From Capitella teleta (lineage: Eukaryota > Annelida > Polychaeta > Capitellidae): a stretch of DNA of 64,000 nucleotides. Positions 12,216 to 25,400 of this stretch are shown here, piece by piece. The notes beneath the pieces are model-generated. The model was given only the letters and a program-made list of their open reading frames with translations, was not told the origin of the DNA and did not search any database. The DNA is taken from NCBI GenBank assembly GCA_000328365.1, contig KB304341.1, positions 96,019-160,018 of the forward strand. The letters run 5' to 3'. Position numbers and translations under genes: made by a program. Numbering within the stretch: position 1 is the stretch's first letter; each line of letters starts with the position of its first letter.

Positions 12216-14412
12216 TTTGGAACTCACTTGATGATCAAGATCGATGTGTGCGAAAAAGACATGGATGCGGAGCGATTGTCATTGCGTTGATTCATTTTCT
12301 CAAATACTTGCACTCAGAAGATAAAATTTCAGTTGCATAGCCTTTCTTTTAGGAGCATTTTTTTCCACAATATTATCCCGTCGTGATGGCAACGGAGCGT
12401 CGGTATTCACGCAAATGACGATTTTTCAACTAATAAACCATTACGAATAAGCTATAGCTACGTTCGTAAACTTCAGCCAATTTCGTAGAGCGAGAATACA
12501 ATTACTGTACGAATATTGTTTCTTTTTGCGCATTGCATAAAACTCAATTTGAGACATTTCTTAGAACTTTCTATGCTCCGGCCAATCTTACCCTCAAAAT
12601 CACCCGTCCATTTCACGGGGAATACGCTATAATCACTCGATCGGCAACCAGCCACGTACGCATCGATATTGTAATAAAATTTAACCATAATATTATTACC
12701 ATTATTATCACATTAAAATCGTTATAAGACCCACCTTTCCTATTTTTAACTGATCAATGCATGTACAAGTCGTATGTACACGTAGCACATAATTATGTAT
12801 ACAACTCGATCTTTTGAGGCAGATGCATGGCCTCCCCAATGTACATTGCAAAGATGATTAATACAAGTGGTATTGACAAAATAGTATTTTGTATGTTTTT
12901 ATTCATTCATAGCTTGAAGCATTTGGAGAGCATGAGTGAGAAAACAAAAGTCATGACGTGAAGTATTCACAGGTGATTATACTGGGAAAGAAATATAACA
13001 TTTTCTTAGTTAATGCACCGTCTCAGTAACAATAATATCACAAGAAATGATCACATCAATGATTTGCTATTATCAGATTATAGTTAATGTTAAGCAAGAT
13101 ATACGAGTACTGGAACAATGATACCCAGAGTAAGTTGGATTTCACATTGAAGTACTACGTACAGTACAGTGCAATATAATATTTGCAGTATAAACTGATA
13201 AATACTGGTTTCACAATGAGCAAACAGTGTGCATTTTAAGATATATTGGTACAGTATTATACGATTTGCAATTTTGCAAATTTAATCTGCAGAACAAAAC
13301 AACAAATTATCAAAGAAAAAAGCATGAAAGTTTCCATTCCACAAGGTTCAACGACTTGATGAGTCATGCAATATTGGACGATCCAAATTAGGTAAAATCC
13401 AATTTCAGAGAATAAAATTTAACTTTTTCGAATCGGTCCTTCGTGAATATTCATGTTAAGAAATAACATGCATTGTTGGTTGATATTCATTGCACATCAG
13501 CTAATTCAAATTGGTTTTAGGTGGTCACAGAAAGCTTTCGACCAAGCACAGCCATTTAAATATACTTTACAAATATAAAATACCAAACAAATTAACCAAC
13601 AAGTAAACCCATCCATGAGGACGGGGTATCCACACTGATCGAAGAGTCTAAAGCAAAATAACATTTCAAATCGAATTTGTCAGATGATTTTGATTGTTGC
13701 TTTCAATTTTCTACAATTTAGATGGAAATACAGTATTAAAAGTGTGAATATCAATATATGTTCTGTAACAATGAAGATCTTAGAGGCAAACTACAAGTAT
13801 GCAGCATAAATTGAACCGTATCCACGTGATCATAGGATAGTGCATACACCTGACGAGTTGTTGCTGCTGTCGACAACTGAAAAAAAAAAGTTCTTACTTA
13901 ATCATGATTTCAGTCCACATGCATGGGCAATTTGATTGGTAATTTGATATAAAATGAAGCCATTGGTTGTGATAATTGACTAACTACTAGCACACAGGAA
14001 AGTTTATATTTATACTCATACAGTATTCCAAGAACATCCTCTATGTGATTTGAGGGCTGAATCCGTCTAAATTCATATAAATATGGAGGTTGGCCTAATA
14101 TAACAAGCAAATCTGCATAATAACTGATGTCTGATGCAAAAGCAATAAGCATAATTATGTACATGCAAAGAGAACACAAATCGCTACGAGATCTCAAAAT
14201 AATTATAATTGTATGCCACAATTCTCATCCCTGTCAAAAATATTTACAAACATTACTCAATTCTAATACAGCATATATTATATATTGGTTCTTTGTCTAC
14301 TAGGACTGTGCTTCTTCTGCATGTTATATACAATACATAGCAGAACACATCCCAAGGAAGACCCTGTATTGAGTCTTTACAGCAGCAAACAACGAAAACA
14401 AACGAAATCTGA
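12216..14412. other. Intergenic between ZNF830 start and kinesin end
   Basis: AT-rich DNA holding the upstream region of ZNF830 and the 3' flank of the kinesin gene. I see no coding exon, no recognised repeat family and no clear regulatory cluster. Confidence 0.45.
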
Positions 14413-17400
14413 CTAGCTGTCACCTTCTCCTTCTTTCAATTTTGCTTCCTTGTCAACCACTTTGTTCGAATCAACTTTCTTTTCCAACAAATATGTTGAT
14501 TGACGCCCACTGTCAACTGGTTTGCTTGATTTACTGTCAACCGGTTTGTTGGATTTAATGTTTATCGGAATGCTTGATTTACGATCAGCCGGTTTGCTTG
14601 GTTTACTGTCAACCAGTTTCTTTGCTTCATTCGAAGCCATTTTGGATTTAAATTCCACTTGTTTTACTTTGTTCTGCCCAAGTTTGGCAGTTTTGCTTTC
14701 ATCTCCTTTGTTTGATTTAGCGCCGGTCTGTTGCATCTTTGCTGGCTCAGATTTTGCTTTTGAAAAAATGAATGAAAATTAAATTATATAAAACCAAAAA
14801 CAAACAAACATCAAATTGAAATAACAATTTTCACACGATGCGTGCAACAATGTAATTGCTAAAGACAATTAATCATTACCAGGCAATGCCGGGTTGCTGG
14901 TGGGAATCATCTTGAGATATTTCTCCGCAACTGCATCAGTTGGCGCTTCTAGAATCTCTTTTACGAGACCGGTAGATAAAGCAACTTTTTCATGCTCTTC
15001 AGCAATGCCAATCATCTGGCGCATATGGCCCTGGATTAATATTCAAATTAACCAAAATAAATATTCATGAGATGAACTACGTACAATCTTGTTCTCTGCC
15101 CTTGCTGCTTTTTTCTTCGCCATTGATAATTCCATCGCAAATTTCATCTTCTGCATGTCTACAGTCTGCAACAATCAACAATGATTTGATATTATGCAAT
15201 CCTTGCGTTCCTCAACTAACTTTATGCATGCTGTTGGCCGCCATATTCTGAGTTATGGTGGTTTTCTGCATTATATCCCGGGTGACTACTCCTTTTTTCT
15301 TCTGTCCATCTGTTTTATTCTTCCCCCAGATCTGCATTATGACCGCACCATTTTCCAAGTACTCAACAGCCTAATTGATATACATGATATGTAAATTAGC
15401 TCTTTCGAGTGTTAAAGCCCACCTCTTTGGTGGCAGGACTGAAACTGTGTTGCTTCTTGAATTTCCAGTCTGGATTTGAAGTATTCTTAATCGCTTTGGT
15501 GCTGTTCTCTGAGTCATACATAGAGTACTTGGCGCACATATCCTATAAATAAAATTAATCATGTAAACATTATTTATCATAAATTGTCATGAATCTTAGC
15601 TCACTGTAAACTTGGCGGGCAATCCGCGTGCATTCTCGATCTTGATGATGTAGTGTAGATCGCGACCAATTAGCTTGCTGGGGTCCTCAACGAATTGGTT
15701 GTCAGTATCACTGTATTCTTTGCCTTTCTTGTCACATGGAATCAGCTCTATGTTGAGCAGGCCAATTTGCTGCCCCTGTGTTCAGAGTGTGAGAAATGAC
15801 TACCAAGATGCTTTTGTTTTTATCAACCTTAAAGTTAGTGATTTCCAATTGCTCCTTGATTTCGATGTTGTATGCCAAACTCTGAAGCCAAACTTTGACA
15901 CTTCCGATGTGAATTTCCTTTTTGGGGTCTTCATAGAACGGGTCTCTTTCCTGCATAAAATTAATAATTATCTGTTTCTGCCTCTCCTATTTTCTTATCT
16001 CTTTTTTATTTCTATTTTTTTTCTTTTTCGAAACAGCCAACTGGGTATTATCTATTATAATAAGTATGTCTACTTACTGTTGGCCAATCAACATTTTCGC
16101 CTGCTTGGTGTTTCTGGAACATTTCTTGCATGACAAATTTACGATTGAGGAACTCCTCCCGTGGCCACATCCACTCGTGATTGGTCTCCAGATCTGAGAC
16201 ACGCACAAACACCTATAATCAAAAGTTATGATTATGAAAATGTATGCCTATTTATACAAATAGCAGCACAGTACCTCTGTCCTACCCTTGAGCACGCCCC
16301 TGGCCTCTGGAGAGACGAGAACCATCTCAAATTGTTTCTTTTTGTCAAGATCTTCGCTGATGGAGTTTGCTTCTTCAACTCCTGGACGCACGTCCATCAA
16401 ATCCTCTTGCAAGAGCATGTCATCTAAATAAATCAGCATAAAATTAGCATCTATTATTAGCTCTCTAATGACCCAAACCTCTTGATTTGTTGTCCGAGCT
16501 CATGTCGAATCCTGACTTGGCTGCCATTTCTTCTTGAAACATGTCAAATGTCAAAGTGGGGAATTTCTCTTTTGAAGCATCGCGTTCTTTTGGGATTGAA
16601 AGTCCAAACATCTGAGTTGTACCAAACATCACTCTGAAGAAGCCAATATTGTGCATGAGTTTGCGCAGATTTGCCAAAATTTATAGATAATTCTTAACAT
16701 AAAACTATCACGAATACCTGTCATTATGCTCCAACAAGGTCTTCTGAACCACAGGCTCCCCATCAATTGTCACCCTTGCATTGCTGTCAGCTTTCTCGAC
16801 ATAATACTTATCATCTTCGAAATGAAACACTGCATGATGCTCCAGAATGCTAAAAAACAAACACACACAAAAACGACACAAAGACCTTTAATAAACACTC
16901 AAAAACAATCCAAACTTACCTCGGGCCCATCAATTTTATATCACTACTGTCGCCTTTACCAACAGTCACTTTTGGTTGTGATACAAAATGGACGATTTTT
17001 CCTGACAATTGTGGGTCAAAGTTCACGTTGTAGAGATGGGCTTCTGTTTTGCGTCTCTTCTCCCTCTCGGCGATCTCGTCTATGCCCTGAAATTGAAGCC
17101 ATTTGAACTTGAGGTGCTCATGGGGAAGTGATATACCCACCGCTGTGCCGCCTTCTTGGTAAGCCTTCAGCTTATCTTCAAACGCCTTCTTCATTTCTTC
17201 CATTTCTCTGTCGTTTTCCTCGAGTTCTGCTTTGAAATCCTCTTCCATTTCCTGCTTCAGTTTCTTCTTATCTATAAACGAAGGTCCAGTAAGTTGTAAT
17301 TACATTCATATATTTTATATCCTAATTGATAGTTGATAAATTATGTTCAACATTCGTCACACAGAGAGAAAAAAGATGATCATCACTAAAATGCTTATCC

Positions 17401-20400
17401 ACCAAATTCTCAATTTACCGCTCTCTGACAGTCCTTCCATCTCATCTTTGTCGTCGTCATTCAATTCGAAATCGATCTTTCCTCCCGATGCAAGCATTTT
17501 CTTCAATCGTTCGTTCTCTTCTTGCAGACCTCGAATCAATTTCTCGGTCGGATCTTCATTCACGACTGCATTGCATTTGATTTGTTTCGCTCGGTCGGCT
17601 ATAAATGTCAATGATCAAGTACAACATGAATACCTGGGAATGTTCCTTCAAGTTACCATATCTGAGCGTAGAGAGTGTCTCTTCGTAGTTGATGTCTGCT
17701 GGGCTGATTGCAGCAATCTGAAATAGCATATTTATGATCAATACCATTGCTATGCATGAATTATTGTTGGTAGATTTTTGGTACTACAGGCTTGACAGAT
17801 TTGTGTTATGTGCTGATTATTAGCTGATTTTTGGTTGTTAATTGGTTGATATTTGAAAGTGCTTCACTGCCCTTAGCTTTACACTGTTTACAGTTTGCAC
17901 TCACCATAATAGTTTTGCTGTTTCCGCCAAGAGCGTTTTTCAGGAGTTTTGTCAACATTGAATCACGAAACGGGACTGAAATATAACATTATTTCGTGAA
18001 TAAACTACATCTCAACACATTTTGTAAACTTAAAAACATTCAGAAAGTTCCGAAAGGAACACAGTGGACACATAAATAAGTGAAAAGGAAAAGATGACTG
18101 GCAGAAATTTGCATATTCATATGACTTCACCTCGAGATTTCTTTCCAGTGCCTTGATCAGCCAAAGCAGCGATGCAGTTACCGAGAGCTGACAGAGACGT
18201 GTTGATGGCAGCGCCCTCCTTCAGCCTGGATCCACTGGCACCGGTGTTAGAAGCACGCTCGCTATAACACAAAAATCAACCAAAATGGGGGTTGACAACG
18301 ACAAACAAAAACAACTTTTCTTCTACCAACGAATTTCATTACAATAATATTTTTTTATGTTATTTTTTTTACTATTACGAAATATGCATTTTGAAGTTCG
18401 TCAGTGAAGCAGGGTGGTGCACTAAAAAGTGATTGAGCACAACTATTGCAAGGCAAACTCAAGTGCAACAAAGGAATTAACTAAGTAAGTTAATAAAGGA
18501 ATTAATGGAATAATGGATTTCAGTAGCAGCTCAATTCTCAGTCATACTGAATGAATTTGAATATTTTCTACCCAGAGTATCCGCAGACCAGTAAAACCGA
18601 AATGCCGATATGGCCACAACAAAAAGTCATACGCTGAGAATGAGCACCGCGAAAGTTCGAAACCCGAACCAATGGAAGGTACCTCGCACGTTCTTTCCCT
18701 CGGATTTCTCGGCCAGAGCAGCAATAACATTTCCGAGAGCAGACAGCGAAGTGTTGATAGCAGCGCCCTCCTTCAGTCGATCTCCAGTTGCTCCTGTACT
18801 CTCGGAACGCTCGCTAAAGCAAAAGCATTTCTACAAGCAATTCTACTCAGTGAACCAGATTTTTCAATAAAAATAAAACACTCCTTTTAAATAAAATTTG
18901 CCATACAGCTCTGACCACGTGTGAATACATAATTATATATCATTTTTAATTTCGAGCGATTGAATTACCTTCCAGCCAAGTCAACCAAGTTGATGACGGA
19001 TGATTTCGTTGTTTCTTCACCCGCGGCATTCTTTGACTTCTGAATTAAAGTGATTCCCACGATAGTGTGAGCGCGAGATGAAGTCGCGTTCATCTGAGTC
19101 GCGGCCACGGTTCGGTTCATTGTGCCTTCTTCCATTTTATTTTCAATGCTGATGTAGCTGTCCACAGGGGCCACTGTCAACCCTTCGGCTGCAGAAATAC
19201 GTTTATCACACAACGTCTCAATGAATACATTGTATATGCTTGCAGCTATAAAGTAATTATAAACTTTGCCTACTCATGACATGGTCGTCTTGAACCATGA
19301 ATAGTTCTGAAGTTTCGAAGAATGGTTAATGGTTACAAGAATGGTTGTAAAATGAATTATTAAACTATGAACGGTTCTGATACAGAAAACGATGTTCATG
19401 ACGCAAAAATGTCACATCAAATCACCGCTAAAGTTTGTGACACCAGAGAACTATGAATGTTTTAATCAATCGATCATTTCTAGGTTGGTGATAATCATTG
19501 ATAAAGCATATGGTAAAGTGATGAGAGTTTCAGTCTTGAGTGATACAATGTAGCAATGTATCAACTACTCACCGTAGAATCCTTTCTTCGGGTGTTGTCG
19601 CACTTTCAGTCCTCCCTTGGCATTGTCCTTCCGGAACAGGTCTCTCACTTCTTCCATATATATCTCAAGCATACTGAACATCACCTGGGAAAGAAGAGGG
19701 CAATGAGAAAAAGGATGGGAATTCATTCACGGCGATTCCGTTGAAGATTTTCTCACAAAACAAAGGAACAATTCCTGAAGGAATAAATAATTATAGGAAT
19801 ATAATTATAACGAAAGCTAATCATTAACTAAATCACGTAATATATTGTACTTGGGTAAAAATAATAAATTTTTGCAATTAATTAACAATAGATGACCTTT
19901 GTTGACTCCATATCCCACCACTGACCAACTCTTCCCACTTCCGGTCTGACCATAAGCGAACAGAGTGGAATTGAAGCCTTCCCAGGCATTGTTGTACACG
20001 CCAACCCCGAGGTCATTGAAGACGGTTTTCTAAGAACAGAGTGCATTGATGGAAAGAGCATTGTTGATAAAAAATAAGTGGAATTTACCTGATCGGCAAA
20101 TTTACTGCCATTGGCATGTTTAGAGTCGGCTGCATAGTATCCGTTGGAGTCCTCCTTGCACCCGTCATGGCTCCAGTACGAGTGGTCGTAGGCGAACTTC
20201 CTCGCGTCCTCATTCGGGGCGTCTGGGTCTGACAGGTACGTCGTCGAACCTTTCATGTCGACGATACATGTCGCATTGCGGGATCTTTCTCGCTTATTGT
20301 GAAGCATAAGGTCAAGGAGCACAATGACTAATTATTGTTTTTTTTTCTTTTCTTTTCTAATGTTTTCTGCTTTTATCATCTCGATGGAAAATAAAACCCA

Positions 20401-22433
20401 GCATACGACACTATGATGATGGTGATGATGTTGATGATGATGATGCATGATGATGATTTTTTTTTTTCCTTAAAGGGAGGGAGAACTGGTTAAAAATGGA
20501 CTTTGAGTCGTTATTTGATGCACCAAAAATGATTCCTATGCCTGGCCCACACAAGGAATATCATCCCTAACGATTTCGCGGGAGATATATTGCTAATTAG
20601 GCGTGACGTCAGGAGCTGTGATGAAACACCGAGTTCTCCATCTTTTACAATGGGCCTCGTCATATCAGCGTGTCCCGCGACTAAACCCCTGGATATTTTT
20701 TTATTTTCTTTTCGGAAATAGATAGAATAATCATTTTGCCACCAGTCAGGCGCGAAAAAAAATTATTTTTCGCTATTTTTCTTATTTTAACAAGCGATTT
20801 TCTAGGACACCTACCATGTTTCTCATCCTGAAACAGTAAAAAGGTCAGCCAGAGTGCACCACGCATGCGCTTTCGTTTCGTAAACAACAAAGATGTCCTT
20901 TTATGGCGAAGATGGATTGCTCTGATTGGCTGAAATCGATAGCTTCACGAGGGGAACAGGACCAATCACGGGAAGCCTTCAGCTGACGTTTGCCTCCTAT
21001 ACTTCGTAATGGAAGCCATTCTCCCATAGGCGCAATGCTAACCCCGATATTCGAAATGCATTATTTCCTTACGCTTGCATCCAGGCATGGTGTTCTTGGC
21101 ACGGAATGCTATCAATTGGTGCTATGACTCAATAGAACATCACTTAAAATTCAGTTCCCCATCCCTTTAAGAATAATGGCATTATTGATCGAGCTGCGAT
21201 ATTGTGTAGAGTTTGTCATTACAAAATAACTGATGTTGTGGGAGCGAAAAACGTTGTCAGACTTTCATTGATTCCATCGCCATCCTGATCTATGGACGGA
21301 ACAGTGGCTAGGACAAGTGTGTGTCTGATCCTTCTACTAAAGGCCAGAGTTATGTCCCCAACAAAGCTATCTGTTATGTTGCATAACAAGCCGGATGTTA
21401 ATAATNNNNNNNNNNNNNNNNNNNNNNNNNNNNNNNNNNNNNNNNNNNNNNNNNNAGAGTGCAGAGCCGCTTTCAAGCTCAGGGTTGAGTTAAAACTGTT
21501 ATATTTAAAGTTTAAACTGCACCAATGATGTCATTCTGTTAAACATTGAAAATGCGGATTTCCAATTATTAATGTACAACCTTCTTTTGACAATATAAAT
21601 ATATGAAATGTCAAATGTGCCTCATGGAAATGGGCCTTAATGCCTTTCGATTTTGGATTCACAAAAATAAACAAGATCTACTATATACGAGTACAAGAGT
21701 ACTCCATGTATAAGGGTACCTGTCTGGCACGTATTTGAATTTCTCCATGGATGATGGCATCAAAGAACTTGGAAACTTTTGGGGGACATTATAATTGTAT
21801 ATAACTCACAAGAGGTAATATAATTTACGCATTAACATATCGGCCATAAAGTTTAAAATAAAATAGACATGACTGTAGACTGGACTTGGGCTTAACCCAC
21901 ACTGTTGCCAAAATTGTAATCACAACAGGATTGGGTGACGTTAATAAAATTATGATAATGCTAACAAACCTCATCGTGATGTAATGCCAGTAATCTTACT
22001 AATCCATCTTGATCTCAGTAATTTTCAAGACCGCAGTTATAAAAACATGAATTATTCTGCATTGGGTTTTACCTTTGGTTATATATACTTGTTTAACAAG
22101 AACATCCAGCAATGTGGTCCCTGTAAATTTAAAATTGAGATTACATTATATTGTATATTTTTCCTACTCATGCTATTGGTATGAAATAATTATAACGTAT
22201 TATCGTTCATGCCAAGATATGAATTTGCTACAATAAATACGTCTCATTTCCCACAGATATTATCTAATTTATCTTAGTTCTTAATAAAATCCCCTTAAAT
22301 GCGTAAATAATCCCCGCGTTCCAGATTTATGATAAATTATAGATGTATTATATATGTTTTATGATAAATATATAATATAAAAGGATATGAAAGGCCGGAC
22401 CCTAACGGCAACTTTGACGGTTTCCTCAGCCAT
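14413..22433 (-). CDS. Kinesin-3 family motor, KIF28-like
   Basis: Twenty-three exons plus one alternative exon, all in phase, encode 1071 residues. Exon boundaries: 22433-22389, 20298-20089, 20029-19897, 19774-19731, 19684-19573, 19188-18969, then 18813-18683 or 18261-18131, 17975-17905, 17717-17657, 17598-17419, 17271-17141, 17086-16920, 16849-16718, 16633-16479, 16423-16275, 16212-16078, 15950-15828, 15775-15605, 15542-15423, 15370-15221, 15165-15085, 15030-14880, 14756-14413. The motor domain opens [15 protein letters not shown]. It has the P-loop GQTGSGKS (about residues 112-119), switch I (NATSSRAHT) and switch II (DLAGSER), and ends [21 protein letters not shown] coiled segment, an FHA domain (about 455-550), a KIF1B-like region ([16 protein letters not shown]) and a lysine-rich tail with SKPVDSK-type repeats follow. 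The YGVNKG motif and length favour KIF28 over KIF1/13/14/16. It should be an ATP-driven plus-end microtubule motor; cargo is unknown. Intron 1 is U12 type. Confidence 0.88.
18131..18261 (-). other. Kinesin duplicated exon, downstream copy
   Basis: 131-nt exon encoding loop 11, helix alpha-4 and the start of loop 12: [16 protein letters not shown], then [13 protein letters not shown] and [10 protein letters not shown]. Acceptor TAG|CGAGCG and donor CGAG|GTGAAG give phase 2 in and phase 1 out, identical to the upstream copy. It joins DLAGS... before and [12 protein letters not shown] after. In kinesin-3 motors loop 12 is the K-loop that holds the motor on microtubules; here it is richer in basic residues at its end than in the other copy. 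Confidence 0.85.
18683..18813 (-). other. Kinesin duplicated exon, upstream copy
   Basis: 131-nt exon encoding [29 protein letters not shown] and [10 protein letters not shown]. Length, phases and splice-site context (TAG|CGAGCG, CGAG|GTACCT) equal those of the copy at 18131-18261. I count 12 differences in 44 residues, mostly in loop 11 and loop 12. Using both would break the frame (131 is not a multiple of three), so one per transcript is expected. Confidence 0.85.
20412..20457. repeat. (ATG)n-like microsatellite
   Basis: Imperfect ATG/GAT trinucleotide run inside the kinesin U12 intron, followed by a poly-T run that abuts the TTAA element. Confidence 0.75.
20474..21166 (-). mobile_element. 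TTAA-flanked nonautonomous DNA element, copy 2
   Basis: Inverted copy of the element at 9779-10477, flanked by TTAA at 20470-20473 and 21167-21170. Ends AGGGAGGGAGAACTGG and AGGGATGGGGAACTG (reverse) form imperfect inverted repeats. It has the shared TGACGTCA at 20604-20611 and CCAAT motifs. It sits inside the U12 intron of the kinesin gene. Confidence 0.72.
21406..21455. other. Assembly gap (50 N)
   Basis: Fixed-length placeholder gap inside kinesin intron 1; the true size is unknown. Confidence 0.98.
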
Positions 22434-25400
22434 GTGAACCACAAGTATCCTCTCCTGATTGAGATCTTCGCAGTGTTGACTTTCGATCGCCTGCAATCCA
22501 GCCTTGTGTATGCGTTGCCAAGGGCGCCATTGGCAATAGGGATGCAAGCAGTAATGCGCTCTATTATAGCTCACTAGGGCCAATAAGGCGCTTTATACAC
22601 TGTTACAGCAAAGGCGGTAATATGATATTTGTATAATTGGTCAATTACAGACTTAAGCTATCCCTAATTTTGTTATAATATGAAATATTTTCGTCAGAGA
22701 TTCTACTGTAGAAGATTATTAGTAAGCAAACTTTATATTTGTTTACTTCTATATCATGCCGTGCAATGGTGACGCACGAGCTAATAGCAACGATTAATTG
22801 TGTATGCATGGGTAAATATTTAGCTCCGTATATAAATGTTATTGCATTTAATTATGAATGTTTTTTTCACATGATGCAATGTATCATTCATTTAAGGCTC
22901 AAACAACGCTATTATTATGGGAATAAAGATGTAGGACGACGCACGTGGCGAGCGATGGCGAACCGTCACTGTCATGACGGCAAGTGAAACAGAGGAATAT
23001 TTCACAAGGGTGTCTCGATTCATTTCGATGATTCTCTTGCTGCATGCGCCCATGATCATTCAATTAATGTGGTTCTGTCCTCAGGTGAGCATGGGAGGGT
23101 TGGATGCCATGTGCGTGCATGGAAGCGACTGACAAATCAGCTACTTTCCGACCTTTCTTATTAGGGCTCGATATAAGGGAGGTCCGTCCATTCCGTGATG
23201 TCATTCGCACGTTTTGCTCTCTAATCACGCATAAAGCATCGATCAATACACGTCGAAACGAAAAGAGAAGAACAAAAGAAAGTGTATCACTCAGTGGAGG
23301 AAAAGTGATGGGATTAAATAAAAATAAAATTATTGCTTATTAATTGATCATTTACCCAATCAACATTGTGGTACCACTTTGTTGACATGTGCGTAATTGT
23401 AGGAACCAGAGAGGAAAGGAACGAATTAATTATTCGAAAAATGCATAACAAATTGTCAGATTTTTCAGATGCAACTTTTTTTAACCCAACACATAACATA
23501 TGACTTATATCGGAGTACAGAATCATGAATATATGAGACACAATATGCTATTTATCGGGTTCAAATCAACGGGAGGTGGACATCCCGTTTCCTCCGATTT
23601 CTTGGACTCCCTGTCGCGTTAATTAAAGCCCCGAAATAGTATATCCTCCCCAACTTCAGGTCGTCAGATTCACAGTGCTCTAGCCTAGTATACACATATA
23701 GTATAATCACACACATATTAATATTAGTACTACTAATTATCACTGATGAGTGTTGTTAATTACTATACTTATACGTAGTACGTATTTTTGTTTGATTCGA
23801 GACACATAATCGTATAATTTAGGCCTATATAATTCTGCGATCATAACGTTCGGTTAAAGGGAACATCTGTTCAGATTTTAAATTGATTCTAAGGGCTTTT
23901 GTGAGTGCTGAGATTGGTTTGTTAATAAATGATTCATTTGTTACAACTTGAGCAATTTAAAAAATAGCAACAATTTCATCTCTATGTAAGTTAAATTGAT
24001 GGAGCTGTATGGTGGTATTCGTCAAATAGCAGGTCAACAGTGGCGGAAACATTTGTAAATCTTCATTGGTACAGATGAATTGTCTACACAGTCTTGCTTT
24101 TCCTGAATTCAAAGGCCACCAATACCCGCATCTGATATTCTGAATGTTCATTGCGATACTATTAAGCCAACCCAGCTGACTCTGTCATAAATTGACTAAA
24201 TCATGTATCAATTCCGTCTTCTTTGACATGGGTTATTCTGTTTATCTTAATTTTGGCGCGGTAAGGGTCAGTATCACAATTGACACTCAAAATTGTATGT
24301 GCTGGCCACCGTGCAAGTTGTTGAAGCCCATGATATTAATTAAATAGCCTAGGGCCCTAAACCCCTGTTCCTACAACCGTTGATTCATGCAGTATTCTTT
24401 TTAATGAAGTATTTAGTTCAAATTGTTGGGTTGCACCGCATTTCTAGCTTATGCCGTAGAGACTATAGTGACGAATAATCCCTGTCAAGTGGACGGAGTT
24501 TGGCTGGCATGACAACCATGAGGAGCATGCAGTGCAACATGCGGCATGAGCCAGCGACAGAGGCAGTGCACGCGACCGATGCATGTCGGAGAAGAGTGCG
24601 GGGAAGACGACCGCGAGTCCAAAATGTGCCACGAGGATGAATGTGAGTGAATACCTGAGTGATTCGACTTGGATATTATCACGTGATTAGTACCTAATAC
24701 CAGCTTTGTATTTGACCGATTTGAATCTCGCTGTACTACATATAGCCATTAGACATATTAGACCGCGAAAAGTTGAGTACCACTCCTAAAACTGCGCAAA
24801 TCTGTAATTTTTCAAGACCCTGTTCTTCAGCAGATCGACCTCTTGTTTATATTAGTCAAGGTCATATATTGACGATCATTAAAGAATTTTCGAGCATGTC
24901 CAAACAGCCGCATTGGGAGGGTAGGTCGATCAATTATTAACTAGCTTATTAATTGTCCTCAAAAGTTTGAAACTGCTTCGATTAAAGAAGATCTGAAGTA
25001 GCCTATAACTACAGCGATGTACAGGTTGTTTCAATGGGCACATGCACGAGTGGGGATATTTCATGTTTGTTTTATCTTGAATACAATTGTACATATTCAT
25101 AGGATTTAGTGTCCATTCGCTAAATCGACTTTTAATTCCATTCGTTTATTCCTTGAGTCGACTCATAGGTTTATCAATCCATTAGCCATAAGTCGACGTA
25201 TCTATGCTATCTGAATGTACGCATACAACTAACTGTACGTGTATGTGAGTACTAGTCTCCAATTATTTGGCTCTGCTAGCAAGTCTGAGTTTACACATCT
25301 CAATGCATCCATTTTCATTTCAGTTGAGGAGAAAGTCGTGCGAATCGAGAACGCCACCTCACTTCGTCGCCATCTTGGATTTATGAAGACGAATCTTCGG

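Larger units (their letters stand above)
20299..22388 (-). other. U12-type AT-AC intron of the kinesin gene
   Basis: On the minus strand the intron begins ATATCCTTTT, the exact U12 AT-AC donor consensus. It ends TGCTTCAC before AATAAGCGAG. A U12 branch site CTCCTTGAC sits with its adenosine (complement of 20312) about 13 nt from the 3' end. No GT-AG alternative joins RVRPF to [13 protein letters not shown]. The join restores the conserved kinesin strand beta-1 to loop segment. The intron contains an ATG microsatellite, a TTAA element and an assembly gap, so its 2090-bp length is approximate. Confidence 0.88.

Noticed and set aside
20089-22433. Missing small exon between VRVRPF and NKRERSRN instead of a U12 intron.
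   Set aside because: The two parts join to a continuous, family-conserved kinesin strand, and all three U12 signals are present at the exact join.
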